Origin: Hofstenia miamia
Taxonomy: Eukaryota > Xenacoelomorpha > Acoela
Direction: 5' to 3'
NCBI GenBank assembly: GCA_004352715.1
Contig: SCFE01000048.1
Location: 305,563-369,562 of the forward strand
Length of the DNA: 64,000 bases
In this document: piece after piece, positions 1 through 11,793 of the stretch
How positions within the stretch are numbered: the first letter of the stretch is position 1
How the letters are laid out: every line of letters begins with the position of its first letter
Position numbers and translations under genes: made by a program
Notes under the pieces: model-generated
Seen by the model: only the letters and a program-made list of their open reading frames with translations
The model's database searches: none
Told to the model about the DNA's origin: nothing

Positions 1-30
<30 letters not shown>
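1..30. repeat. (AT)15 microsatellite
   Basis: Perfect dinucleotide run at the very edge of the window, so its true length is unknown. It is the first of more than a dozen (TA)n tracts here. Confidence 0.97.
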
Positions 31-33
<3 letters not shown>

Positions 34-93
34 AGGTAACTATAAGCTGAAGGTAATGAAGAAAAATATTATGTTGCTATATAGTAATCAGAC

Positions 94-382
94 TTGTCAA
101 AGAGCCGAAATTTTTAAGGACGGCTCGGCTCGTTTTACCCTTGAGTAATTTTTTTAAAATATTGAGCTCTCAAAATTTTTTACATAGCTCTCTTATTATC
201 TAATAAACACCTTAAAATAAGATTATAAAAAAAGTTATGTTGAATGAAAAAATATGAAAAATCTGCAAAGCAAATTAAAAAGTAGAACTATAAATTTGCT
301 TCATTTAATCAAGGCTTGTTTTGTATATCCAATGCTGTGCTCAAGCTCTTCGAGGCTCGTTCGAAGCTCGGCTCGTTGACAA
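94..382. mobile_element. Candidate non-autonomous DNA element with GC-rich termini
   Basis: The left end (TTGTCAAAGAGCCGA, 94-108) and the reverse complement of the right end (368-382) match at 14 of 15 bases. The GC-rich ends carry short quasi-repeats of GGCTCG and the middle is AT-rich. Flanks 86-93 (aatcagac) and 382-389 (attcagat) agree at 6 of 8 positions, which would fit an 8-bp target duplication of hAT type, but this overlaps the inverted end by one base, so the exact boundary is uncertain. There is no coding capacity. A fragment with the same GGCTCGTTTTACCCT core lies at 16872-16890. Confidence 0.5.
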
Positions 383-390
383 TTCAGATA

Positions 391-1259
391 ATAATTGTAT
401 TCACTTTCTTTGGTTTCCGACGAATCAGTGTGGTTTACAGCATTGCCAGTTTCAACGGGAATCTCAAAATCATTTTAAACACAGGGTTAACAGTTTTTAT
501 GTTTTTATGTAAAGAATAACGAAAATATTTGACTAAGCAACTTTTAATTTTGTTTGGGTAGAACCCTGTCTCTCATTTCGTTGCTGATCATTAGCCCGTC
601 AATGCTAAACTCGTTTATGAGCATTTCTTAAACGGGGGAGTTGAAGGGGTGAATATAATAAAGGTTAGAGCTACAATACTAGCCCCATAAATTTCCATGG
701 GCTGATATTTATTTCCACCCCACTACACCCCACGAGATCTGGGGAGAACTCCACCCCAATGTAAAAGCCTGGATACATTCACTATTAGATTATTTTTACG
801 ATTTCTGGCGTTTGGGAAATTCGGACAGTGCAAAAAATTTTTAGAGCATTTCATACAATTTGCGTATTCAAACTTTATAATTACAGATTTACTGAATGCA
901 AAAATCAAACTTATCACCTAAAAGCGCAAATCTCAACAGGCGTCTAGAGACTTGGTAAAGTGAATATTTCCCATTTTATACTAGTAAAATTATAAATTTA
1001 ATATTGGATTTCATATTGATCCAACTTGCATAAATGAGATAAAAGATGCATATATGTATGAGCTGTTTATCTTAAGTATTGAATTTATAATAACGTTTAG
1101 TAAGTTACTATAAATGTCATCACACTTTTAAAATATGCTCTGGGTGTTTTTGAAAGTTATAATATTGCAATCGATTTTAAATTTTTTAGTTGTAAAGTGA
1201 TGCATTGTCCTATAGCATTGTTAACAGTGATGCAGATTTGTAATCAATGACGCAAAGGT
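391..1259. other. Intergenic, no gene recognised
   Basis: AT-rich DNA without a supported gene. A slightly GC-richer patch at about 590-775 contains runs such as CCACCCCACTACACCCCAC. It looks like degraded repeat DNA, but I could not match it to another copy in the window. Confidence 0.6.
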
Positions 1260-1264
1260 AGAGA

Positions 1265-1545
1265 GTGACATCGATTACCCGATTTTGGGTTTCGCATCAG
1301 GTCGGGAATTACATTTTCTGGTCGGCTTGAATTCGGGTATAAAGCTTAGATTGAATGACCAAAGCGTTACTTATTTTAATTACCACTCGATTTGAGAAAG
1401 ACCAACTACGATAAGTAATGTCAATGAACGGCATGGGCTTGCATAGTATATTTTCAGGTCAGGTCGGGTCGAGTTCGAGTTGTAAATATTCTGATCGAGT
1501 CGAGTTCGGCTCCATGCTAAACTCATATCGTCACTATTTACTCCC
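1265..1545. repeat. TCGGGTCGAG-type GC-rich repeat patch
   Basis: Two GC-rich blocks (1265-1340 and 1455-1520) rich in CAGGTCGGG, TCGGGTCGAG and GAGTTCGAG motifs flank an AT-rich centre. The left edge (TGACATCGATTACCCGA, from 1267) resembles the reverse complement of the right edge of the patch near 55735 (TGACAATCGAACCCGA), so the two are probably copies of one family. A mobile-element origin is inferred. No coding potential. Confidence 0.45.
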
Positions 1546-1834
1546 GGGATGCAAACCAGAGCCGAAGCAAATTCGTTTTCCTTTAAAATCGAAACAATTA
1601 TCTTACCGAATTGAAATCATTTCTCAATTTAATTAGTTCAATTACTTATGTTAAGGATTCAGTGTCTTACAATAAACAATATGTAAATGTATAGACAATT
1701 TAAGCAATGTTTTTCTTATTAATGACAGTTCGAAAGGATTTTTTTCAACTCTAGTTTAGATATTGAAAATGATTTGAAATGGAAAGGCGTGCAGATCAAG
1801 AAAATCACAAAATGTTGATAGTATCATTCATCTT

Positions 1835-2295
1835 TCACGCTCTGCAATTTATAACAAACATTTAAAGGAATACGATTTGTATGTATAGGGATGTCTGTGT
1901 TTAACTCTATTCAACTAGTTTTTGCATGGACAATCCTATGGGGTAGTGCCCGCTCATGCATGGATGAAGTTGTGATAAAAAATGTGCTTATGCCTGAATT
2001 ATATGCAAATAAGAAATTTTTGCAAACACATTCAAATTATTTCGATACCTACTGTTCAGATAATGAGGCTCTCTAATCCCAATTGGACAAACAACTACAC
2101 TGAAATATTTTCATTTTTTGGAAACTATCTGTGAATACCGTCCAGGCGTATCTTGTGCAAAGATAGGAAATAAGTCTCTATCTGCTTTTAGATTTTAAGT
2201 GTCTTCAATAGTTCGTGAGTTATAGGCGTTTAAAAATTATTTATTCAAGTCATCATAGATTTTGAAAATTCCAAGTAGAAATAGGGATAAGCAAA
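1835..2295 (+). repeat. Interspersed repeat R1, copy 1
   Basis: The landmarks occur in the same order as in the copies at 47.5 and 61.6 kb: TTTTTGCATGGAC, a CTCATGCA block, TATGCAAATAAGAA, GTTCAGATAATGAG, AACAACTACACTGAAATA, GTCCAGGCGTATC, and an end block GAGTTATAGGCGTTTAAAAA followed by CATCATAGATTTTGAAAA. The short open frame it contains is chance. It probably derives from a non-autonomous DNA transposon (see the copy at 32312). Confidence 0.65.
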
Positions 2296-2891
2296 TGTAT
2301 AAATTAATCATCCCTTAAGCTAAAAATTATTTTACTTTTCCTATGTTAGAGCCTAGCCTATTCTGTCATATCCAACGCTGCGAAAAAAGAAAGACTATGA
2401 AATCAGTTGAAATACGATATATTCTTACAGTGAACTTAAATGTCTTCTAGACAGGGATTCGAAGTTTAAGATATTATTTGACAGGAAATTGTTCTTATCG
2501 AGGTCCCGCAAATTTTATTATTAGAAGACCTTTTTGGCAAATAAGGATAAAGTGCTATCATCCATGTATTCCATTGATATTATTAATGACAAGGAACATA
2601 GTCTCATTAAAATAGAAATTGAATTCGATTTCCAAGTAACTGCACAGACACAGAGCAATCGTCAGAAGAAGGTTTCTCCCAATTTTCCTAAGGGTTACCC
2701 AACCTTTTTTGACGTTACTTTCTTCTGGTTTTTCTGGTGGAAATATTTAGCAGTGATTTTCTACAACTCGTATCGAAATTAAGCCCGTTTTCCTTAATCA
2801 ACAGCAAGCTGCTAAATAACTAATTTTTGGCATTGACCCAATTGCTTTTTAGGTGTTTGAAGGCGAGACTGGAGTAGGCTCCTCAAAACAG
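2296..2891. other. Intergenic, nothing recognised
   Basis: AT-rich sequence. One 82-codon frame at 2534-2782 has no recognisable domain and a low-complexity aromatic C-terminus, so I treat it as chance. Confidence 0.6.
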
Positions 2892-2979
2892 CCCTTAATC
2901 AGCACAATGTTTTTAGGGTGGGCCTACTGATTTGCCCCTTAATCAGCACAATGTTTTTAGGGTGGACCTACTGATTTGC
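2892..2979. repeat. 44-bp direct tandem duplication (2 copies)
   Basis: Units 2892-2935 and 2936-2979 differ at one base (G versus A in the AGGGTGGRCC segment). The unit contains TTAATCAGCACAATGTTTTT. A partial relative, AAATCAGCACAATGTTTCTA, occurs at about 58455, which suggests the unit belongs to a dispersed repeat. Near-identity implies a recent duplication. Confidence 0.95.
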
Positions 2980-5900
2980 TAGAAATGCAATATTGAATTC
3001 TTTTGTAATACCATTAACTTGGGAATGCCTGTTAATTCGAGAAACACTCATCACTGATTTTTTTCTGAGGAATAGTGGATAAGCAAATTCCTTGAATTTC
3101 CTTGTGCTGGTGTTGGCATCCTAAAATAGTGAAATATTGGAATTTAATACTGAAAATCATTGTGTTGAATTTAAGAAAATATTGAATTGAGATTCCGATA
3201 AAAAGCGCTTGTTCGAAAATTACCTACATCAAAAGTAGCAACTAATTTTATGAACTGTCCAAATGTTTATGCTGTAGGCTGTATAATAAGAAACATAATC
3301 TGAGGTCCAGCCAAATTGTTAGTTATTCGAGAATTTATTCTCAAAAGCAAATGTTGCAGTCAACTGACAATTTTGAATGCTCTAGAGAAGTAATAATTTA
3401 TAAATGCTTGACCCTTTTTATGACCACATACTGCCACACACCAGTAATTGATTTTGCGCCATTAAATTGTATTACCATCAACAAATATGCATTCTGAACG
3501 AAAATATATTTCAGGAGAAAGTGGTGGCAAGTCACAATCTTTTCTCGCATAACAGACGTTCCCGTAAAATATCCACTTTCAATTAATGCTGCAAGAATGT
3601 TACGTGAATATTTGTTGGCGTAATTTAATTATAATCTTAGAATTTCGACATCGTTATTTGTTACAATAATAACTAGTTTTATCTTTGACAAACTGACGTC
3701 AATGATAATAAATTTATTAAAAAAAGTAATGACGGTATTCTTTATATAACAAATACGCCATTTCAGTAATACATTTCGAAGTATAGACTACATTAGATAT
3801 TTCTAAAGTTACTACAAGATGAGGCCTGACTATTCTTGGACATTTCTGGCCAGCATTTCCAGCATTGCCATTCTTCTTTTCAGTAGTTTGTACATATGAG
3901 GGATATACAAAGTTTATAAGTTTGTAAATCAAAGAGAAACAGACTTAATCCAAATACAATTAAAGAATTCGTTTTTTGTTCTATTTTCAAGTTTTTCCTA
4001 GTTTATATAAAATGAATCGTTTTGTCAATTTTGTTTGATTAATGATTGCAGCATTGAGTTTTAACAATTCAGTAGCATTTTCGTTTAAGTCTGTCTTTAT
4101 AATCAGTAGTATGTCCAACTGTGAGGTCTGCCATAGATTCTCAATGACAACGCCATTGTAAATTTTTATATTTAATACAAGACTAGTATTTTTGACTCAT
4201 TAAAATGATTTGGTTTTTCAAATGTTGGCATATCTACCATAGCTCTCAAATTATTATACTTTGGTGAATGTTTAACATGCTCTTATATCCCTCAAGCAAT
4301 TTCTTCTGCATTATTAAAGAAGGATTCAGCTCTAATATTTATTGATTTAAAAAATAATCTATATATAACTTAAATGCATTTTTAATTCAAAATTATTATT
4401 TTCATTATTTGGCAATTTTAAGCCACAGGGTAAGCTTTATCAATATCCTGTTTTAAATCTGACTCCAAAATAACACGAATAATTTTGCTTTGACCACTGC
4501 TTCTGATGTGTTTCTCGGTGACTTCAATCAACATCAAAAGTTTCTAATCTGTTCTTTTAATACAATTATCGTTGAATGAATGAAAAGTAAATAAAATTGA
4601 ATTTGTTTTTGATAATTATATGTATTGCTAATATATCTATAAAAAAATACATATACTTTAGAAGTTAACTCATCGTTCTTCATTTTTTCAGGCAGAAGAC
4701 AAATACCATCTATTATCACTAAAGTTTTGCGGAACCAAATATGTCAAGTCCTGATCAGGAAGTAAACATTTGATCTTGATTCTTGGCACACCTCTTGAGA
4801 ATTCCCTGGAAATTTTAACCCACGATGAAGAAGGTTTAACATGAACAATATCTTAATTCTGTCATTTTGAATATAAAAATGTTTTCTACAAATTTTCTTG
4901 ATGTCTATTGAGAAATTTGAAAGTCTTAAGATATTGGCACTTCTACTTGTGAATATGCTCCCATGTAATGGTGTATTAAAGTATATTGGTGTACCTACAG
5001 TATTTAAAACTATTATTTATATTTTTAATGAAAATTCCGATTACTTGCAATTCATAGATAAGGTTCAAATATTACTAACAATAAGCCCCCAACTATTTTG
5101 TGCAGCTTTCGGATTTTGAATATTTTTATAAATGGGTCCCCCTTTTCCTGCACCGTTTACTATTCAAACTGCAAAAATGATGATCGTTTGGACCACTTAA
5201 AACGCAACCCTCACAAGGCGAACATAGCATTGCCTCAAATTTTAGTGATATATTTTATCCCTACAAAATTTGAAGATCGTCGCGACCCTGCCATGAGCAC
5301 TCCCTGACCACACTTTACGATTATGTCATCACTTTTATTCGCAATTCTTCTAAATTAATGGCAATTTATTTGATTGAAAAATCCTCACCTAATATTATTT
5401 GACTATGAACTGTGAAGCGGAATATTATATAAAGGGACCAATAGGATCGATTATTTCCATACACTACAGATTGGACCGGATCGAACCGTCCCGCGGTTAT
5501 GACTGAAATATTTCTAACTCTGATTCGAAACAATTTCAAAAACATCAAATGTAGACTACTTAGGAACTCAAAATATATACTACGCTTCCGTAAATAATAT
5601 ATACTAGTATTTTTTTGAGTGGTCTTAGATGATTCTGATGTCAATGGCATTGGTCAAGATTCGAAGATATATTTATTGAGCCATATCTCTATTTTACCAG
5701 GAGCGGGACAAGATAGATCCCACAAGACTCACTAAGTACGATAAATGAAATGGGTGCTAAGCGATTATGACTTTTGGAAGCACTTAATCGCTCTGCATTA
5801 GTGTTTATCCGCATATTTGAAGATTCTAGTGCATTCGAATAGTAGATTCGAATATTCTTATAGTAGGCTAAACTTAATTTAACAGAGATTTAACACTGCA

Positions 5901-6599
5901 TGTATCAACTAGAGATAATGTCAATTTTGTAGATGACTCTAACATTTCGCTTTTGAATTATTAAAAAAATTAAGAATTGGTACAATTAGAATCAATTTCT
6001 CCCGAAAACGACAAACTTGTGTTTTAGATTCTATTAAATTTTAGTGGTTATTATTGAGTTCAATGCTCATGATCAACATCTCAAACCAAAATATCAACTG
6101 ATTTGTACATGATACACAATTCTGAACTGTTCATGAACCGACGATTAGGACATCAATCGAATATTCTGTTTGGATAGGAGCTTTTAAGAACTCATTGATA
6201 AGAATGATCCTGTCCAGAAGAAAGCTGTTAATGTGGGAATCATTTGCTCTTATGTGTTAATATTTAACATAATGAAAAACATCCTGAGAAACTACTACAA
6301 TTACTCGAACAAGAGAATTGTTCTTCCCCAAAGAAACCAATATTGTAAAATAAACTTCAGAGAAAGACTACCTAATATATAATGTTCAAATAGAGAAAAA
6401 ATACGAAGCCGCATTCTCCGCCTTAATTATTTGTTTCTAGTAATTTATGATTTTTATTATTATTACTTTTCCTGAACATGAAACCGTTTTGCAATGCATT
6501 TCTCTGTTAAGAAAAATGGAACTATCTATTTTGAAGTACAATATTTTTCAGGTCGCACGATCCCTTTATTAAAATCTAGCTTAAGTAATCTTAAATTGC
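2980..6599. other. Intergenic, no gene recognised
   Basis: About 3.6 kb of AT-rich DNA. Open frames of 60-94 codons on both strands show no domain, signal peptide or compositional difference from background. A perfect CRE-like palindrome TGACGTCA lies at 3694-3701, with unknown significance. The 135-codon frame starting at 6494 runs into an antisense R1 copy and is discussed under rejected items. Confidence 0.55.
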
Positions 6600-7040
6600 A
6601 GATCAAGGACGTCATACAATTAGCGAAGCTATCTATACAAAAAATTGAATTTCCATTACTCACTAATAATGAAAACATTTCAGGCACGCATTTTCGAGAA
6701 ATTAATAATCCACAAGCCTGCGACACGACGAAATTTGACTTTGCGCACGGGGGACCTGGGTGGAGTATTTACAAAAAACAAAATAACTTAGGATGGTTGT
6801 TGCTACCATGGGCTTTAGATTCGCTCTATAATCTGAACACTAGATATGGGAAGAAATCAATCTTGTCCCAATTGTTCACCATAACAGTGGAGCACATTTA
6901 ACTATAGATGTGTTAATATCTAAGGATTTCAAAATTTCTTAATAGGCTTGGAGGAATTGTTTGAAAATAAGGATACAACCGATTGCATCCTAATGAATAA
7001 AATATACAGTCTAGGACGAAAGAGCAACAACTGTCCCAGA
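6600..7040 (-). repeat. Interspersed repeat R1, copy 2
   Basis: Read on the minus strand it shows the R1 order: CAATTCCTCCAAGCCTATTA, then GTGTTCAGATTATAGAG, AGCCCATGGTAGCAACAAC, a CCAGGTCCCCCGTGCGCAAAG block, and a weak TTAGTGAGTAATGGAAATTC end. The segment AAGCCCATGGTAGCAACAAC matches AATGCCCATGGGAACAACTT of the copy at 61.6 kb. It explains most of the 135-codon plus-strand frame at 6494-6901. Confidence 0.6.
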
Positions 7041-7206
7041 TGAGAGCTTGTTATATATTTACAGAATGTGTGAATACTGCTCCTGTCAAAACCCGATTAT
7101 GACTATAAAATGTTGCAAAGGGATAGCATTATAATAGGCTGGAATGGGTTAGGTCACATTTCTTTCTATTTTTGGGTTTGATTTGTTTGGGTCAAGCAAT
7201 AAAAGC

Positions 7207-7233
7207 ATATATATATATATATATATATATATA
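7207..7233. repeat. (TA)n microsatellite flanking Tc1-like element
   Basis: Uninterrupted AT dinucleotides directly abut the left inverted terminus of the 7234-7784 element, so the TA target dinucleotide is embedded in the tract. Confidence 0.95.
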
Positions 7234-7784
7234 CAGCCTTGTGCATAATAGTTCGGACTAATGCTTTTCACATTAGTGTTGTTCTCTTTGTTGTTACTGG
7301 AACTTTGAAAGTGTGAATGTTTAATTTCAGAAGGTACTTGTTAGCATTTAGGTCTAAACTTAACATTTCTGACAATTGTTTAACACTTATATCATTATTC
7401 ACCGCAAAATGGGGGTAAAACTATTTCCTTTGAAATACTAAAAATTACAGATCCAAAAAACTGCCACAGAAAAAAATTTGGGAATGCCTACAGTTATCAA
7501 AGCTAACAGAATCCTCAATTATTGTTACATTATAAAAGAACCAGTTAAATTGGGCAATTAGCAAAACCAGGGCGACCTTCTAAACCAACGGGCCATTACC
7601 AAGTAATTTTAGCCCGTCTTTCCAGATTTGTCCGCGTTTGATATCGAAGCTGTTGAAAGTAGAATTGATAGAGGGATATTTTGTGCATGAATCCACAATT
7701 CACCGAATTTTAAACAAATATGGGCTATATGATCGGTTAAAATTGTAATTATTTAATTAGTCCGAACTATTATGCACAAGGCTG
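7234..7784 (+). mobile_element. Internally deleted Tc1-like DNA transposon
   Basis: A 551-bp element with perfect 29-bp terminal inverted repeats at 7234-7262 and 7756-7784 (starting CAGCCTTGTGCATAATAGTT) and TA on both sides, as expected for Tc1/mariner insertion. The interior keeps remnants of the transposase DNA-binding region: KPGRPSKPT (AT-hook/HTH linker, about 7565-7591) and, in another frame, IHRILNKYGLYDRLK (about 7695-7740), resembling the Tc1 second HTH end. The DDE catalytic domain is absent, so it can only have moved with a transposase supplied in trans. Perfect ends suggest fairly recent movement despite the decayed interior. Confidence 0.92.
7560..7745 (+). pseudogene. Tc1-like transposase N-terminal remnant
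   Basis: A broken coding remnant within the 7234-7784 element. The GRPSK linker typical of Tc1 transposases between the two helix-turn-helix motifs is readable. Downstream residues resembling the end of the second HTH are in a different frame with intervening stops. No DDE motif follows, because the element ends about 40 bp later. It is not expected to make a functional protein. Confidence 0.65.
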
Positions 7785-7848
<64 letters not shown>

Positions 7849-8035
7849 NNNNNNNNNNNNNNNNNNNNNNNNNNNNNNNNNNNNNNNNNNNNNNNNNNNN
7901 NNNNNNNNNNNNNNNNNNNNNNNNNNNNNNNNNNNNNNNNNNNNNNNNNNNNNNNNNNNNNNNNNNNNNNNNNNNNNNNNNNNNNNNNNNNNNNNNNNNN
8001 NNNNNNNNNNNNNNNNNNNNNNNATATATATATAT
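7785..8035. repeat. (TA)n microsatellite containing 175-N assembly gap
   Basis: TA/TG-interrupted dinucleotides at 7785-7848, N at 7849-8023, and TA again at 8024-8035. The gap lies wholly inside the tract, so its real length is unknown. Frames of repeating Tyr-Ile across it are artefacts. Confidence 0.97.
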
Positions 8036-9034
8036 GGCTTGGTTTAAATCTACAAAGCAATATCGGTCATTGAAAGACATTATGTATGCACATTTCCAAG
8101 TTATATATTGTTTGTGTTAATTTCTAAAATTTCAGCTTAAGAACATTTACTTTTTAGAAAAATTTATCTATTTTTACTCCTTAATACATTTTATATGCTA
8201 TTCTTTTCAATAGTGTTTTTGTATCAAATTTCACCTGTGGAATTTTTGGAGGGTCGGTTCAAAATTTCTTGATCCATTTACAGCCCTGCATAGCAATCAA
8301 TAGTGTCGAATATGAAGTATCAATATTAAAACGAAATAGGTTTTAATAGGGTTTGCTTTGTTGTTGTTAAATATTTTCATACTTTTGGAGGCCTTTTGAG
8401 AACCTACTTGTCAAAAAATTAGCTTAACAGATTTAGTTGCAATCTGCCTTAAGATTTCCCCTGACAACGTGCTAGATCCACTCTTCTGGGTATGGTAACA
8501 TCAGCACGTATAAATTATGTTGTGATTCATCCAGTTAGGCATGGGAGCATTGTCAATAGGATTAATAATGACATACGATTGATTGCTTATGCATTAACAA
8601 CATGAAAGAACTAAATGAGAAATCGAAGTTCGTTGAAACAGAATAAATGTCTGCATTCAAATCATGGAAGACATCAAAGTCTTTATTTAAATGTATTTAT
8701 TTGATAACTCAAAGTCATTGCGTCATTATTTCAAATCATGGTATCACTCAAATCATATTCTTGATATTTTATTAAAATTTTATTATTGATAAGGTTTTTT
8801 AAGTTTAGCCTTATGTTAAATATTTCTTAATTCAGCTCAGAATGTTAAAAAAAATACTTTAGACACTACAGCAATTTTTATTCATATCAAAATTATATAG
8901 TATCTGATTTGCAAGTACTTCACGTGACAATCCTTAGATAAGCAAAAGTCAACATAAAAATAATGAAAACATGATTTGGGTTTACGAAATGAAAGCAAAT
9001 AGAAATGAAATGTAATTATTTTAGTAAATATATA
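8036..9034. other. Intergenic, nothing recognised
   Basis: AT-rich and without open frames of interest. TTTACAGCCCTG at about 8278-8289 could be the end of a hAT-like element (compare CAGGGCTTTAC at 15720), but I see no matching partner end. Confidence 0.55.
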
Positions 9035-9312
9035 AACTGCCTATCATCCATTTTAAAGTAAAATCCGCTTTTCCACATTTACAAGGCTTTTCCCAAATTT
9101 GAAAATCATGAGAGGTGGGCAAATCTATTGGGAAACATGCTTTAATGCTTTGTTTGAAATTTCAGGTAAAGCGTATTGCTGTGACTGAACTTGTTCAAAA
9201 GATCAACAATTTTTCTTTGCGAGGCCGTTCGAGCATAGCCTGGCTAGTTTTTGAGCTATAAGCGTTCAAAATTTCTTTTCTAGGATCATGAAATCCCTAA
9301 GCAGTTCAATGT
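9035..9312 (+). repeat. Interspersed repeat R1, short copy 3
   Basis: It starts with ACTGCCTATCATCCATTTTA, matching the end of the TIR-bearing copy at 32.8 kb (ACAGCCTGGCGTCCATTTAA on its minus strand). It continues TTTTCCACATTTACAAGGC and CCCAAATTTGAAAATCATGA, and ends TTTTTGAGCTATAAGCGTTC then GGATCATGAAATCCCTAAGC. It is about 280 bp against about 500 bp for the complete copy, so the middle is deleted. Confidence 0.65.
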
Positions 9313-11780
9313 TAAAATATTTGTTTTCAAGAATGTGCATAAAGATAAATGATAGTATTTAAAATATAGCAATGTTAATAAATTGTGTTTTCCATGCGAC
9401 ATGAAAGTCGCTTCTTTACTGTATGATGTGTTGCATTATTGATTGAAATTCAAATTCGAATTTGTGCAGGAAATTAATTATTAATACCAAATTACAATGC
9501 AAAATAGCTTGGCTTACAATGTATAAGAAAATGATACAACTCTGTCATGAACTTAACCGTTCATAAATATTAATAAACAATTCCCTTTGAAAATACAATA
9601 TTTACTTTGATATTCAACCTTTAGAAAATTTATTCTAACAAAATAGTGTGGATAAAATTTCTGGAGCAATTGGGGAGGAATTTGTTAATATCCTTAATCC
9701 TATGTGGAATCAGCTGTTAGAGTTCTTATGCCCCCAAAATCCAATTAATCAATTTTATAAATATCAATCAGTAATCCCAATTTAAATATTGTAAAATTAA
9801 ATAGTGTACAAAACTTACAATGAATAAATTCAACTTAAAATGTATTAGAGATAATTTTTACTATTATCGGAGTATTTATATTGTATATTTTTAGAGCACA
9901 TTTTAATAAAAAATTAATATACTCTTAGAAACAGTTGAGAAACGTTAAAAAAAATTCAGCTAGAGGTTGAATTAAAATTTTATTGATTCAACTAAATTAT
10001 ATCTATTATTTTAGTAATAATATTAATTTATAATTTAATTTTATGGTTGTATTCAATATACTTTGAATTATAGAAATAGACAGAGAAGGTATTTATGAAC
10101 AATGATATTTGAAATTTAACCTGGGAAGTTAAGACCTCCTTAAAATAAGTATATGCATATAAAACTATGGATCTGAAACTCTAAAAAGAAAAATTAGTGT
10201 TATTTAGGTGAGAATAATAAATGTTAAGTAACACACGCCATTGGTTTAGTCCAAAAATTTGGTAAAAATATATATTTGAGAATATCAGCAATCAGTGTTT
10301 TTTGTGCGCAATTTAAATAGCACCTTTAATTTAAGTTAAGAGTGTGTGTTATTCAAAGTTTGAGAATGAGAAAAATAAGCTAAAAAGGACATATTGTTTT
10401 GGGTAAAGTTTCCGTATTTCTTATTCATTAAATTTTTTTAAAAACTACATTTAGTAATGATACAAAAAATGTTGCTGTTTTGCAGGCATTGATACTTGAA
10501 TCGTAAATGTTAAATATTAGGTAAGTATATAATGTAGCAGAACTACTGTTTTTTGTCCCCCTGTCACTTATATTCATATACCATTTTTATATATTTTTTA
10601 AGTAAAAGGTTCTCAGGAATACATTGACTAGCATTTGTCAACTCAGAAGGCATCTTAAAACTTTTTATATAGAAAAAATGCAAAACTTCAAAAAATTGCC
10701 ACTTTTTCACACCTATCATTAAAATGATGGATTAACGTAATAATAATCTAAGGCCTCATTTTGTTTAGAAATGATTGTTTATGCAATGTAGAAAGTTTCA
10801 TGGAAAAATGGTTAGTAGAATCAAATCCCCTTTCCCCGTAAGAGTTCAACAGACGAAAGCATCTTGTAGCAAAGATGGTTAAATATGAGGTAAATAAATG
10901 TATAATTTATTAGAACTATAACTTATTCGTTTACCGATGGAATTTCGAAATTTCACTGAATAAAGAGCAATTGTAGACTTTTAGACACATCCATTTTAAA
11001 TTTTTTAAAATAAGCCAGAGGGAATTTGTGGTAATAGAGTGGTTTTACGTCGAGACTCAAAAAAAACATTTTATAAATCAAATGTGAATTTCTTTTTACA
11101 GATTACGTACAAAATCCTTTTATGATAAGCATTGGGTTAAAGGTTATAAAGAAACTAATTGAAGTCTATTCAAATCAACTTTTTCATTGCTGTAATGAGC
11201 TTTCTTTGAAATTTCGCTTTTCCCTTTTATATAAACATTGAAGTAATCTGACGTGACCGATACCATTTAATTGATCAATCTCTTAAAAGTAATCCTTGTA
11301 TAGAGTCGCAGTTTGCTTTGATCAGAACTTTCTCAACTGTGTTAATTATAAACTTCGATGTTTATCCCATTACAGTTAATATTTTAGTTTACGATGAGCT
11401 TAATTTCAGGCCAAGTTGTTAAATCCAAAAAAATGATATTATAAATGCAAATATTAATTTGAGAACTATTTAGTATTACTATATAAGTGCGGCCCGATTT
11501 CCGGTAAAGCCTACAAAGTCTAAAAATAATATAATAAATAAAATATAAATTTGAGAAAACATTATTATGACAATGAAAGTATTAAAAAATCATTTATCAT
11601 TACTGATTAATTTATGTAGTTAAATAGATTAGGCTGAGATGTCCATCCCTTAAGTGGACCTCTATCTCAACTGAAAATACTGAATGATAAATCGACTGAT
11701 AATCCGAATTGCAATTCTGTAATGATACATCACTAAACAAAAATTCAATGCTCAATATTTTTAAAAAACATTATCATCTG
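9313..11780. other. Intergenic, no gene recognised
   Basis: About 2.5 kb of very AT-rich DNA with dense stops in all frames. I see no RNA gene, repeat partner or coding remnant. Confidence 0.6.
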
Positions 11781-11793
11781 TCAAGAAATCGGT

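Noticed and set aside
6494-6901. 135-codon plus-strand open frame, the longest outside gap-spanning frames
   Set aside because: Its 3' half is the antisense of repeat R1: blocks at 6700-6900 align in reverse with 1835-2295 and 61600-62125. I recognise no protein domain in the translation, so it is most likely a chance frame.
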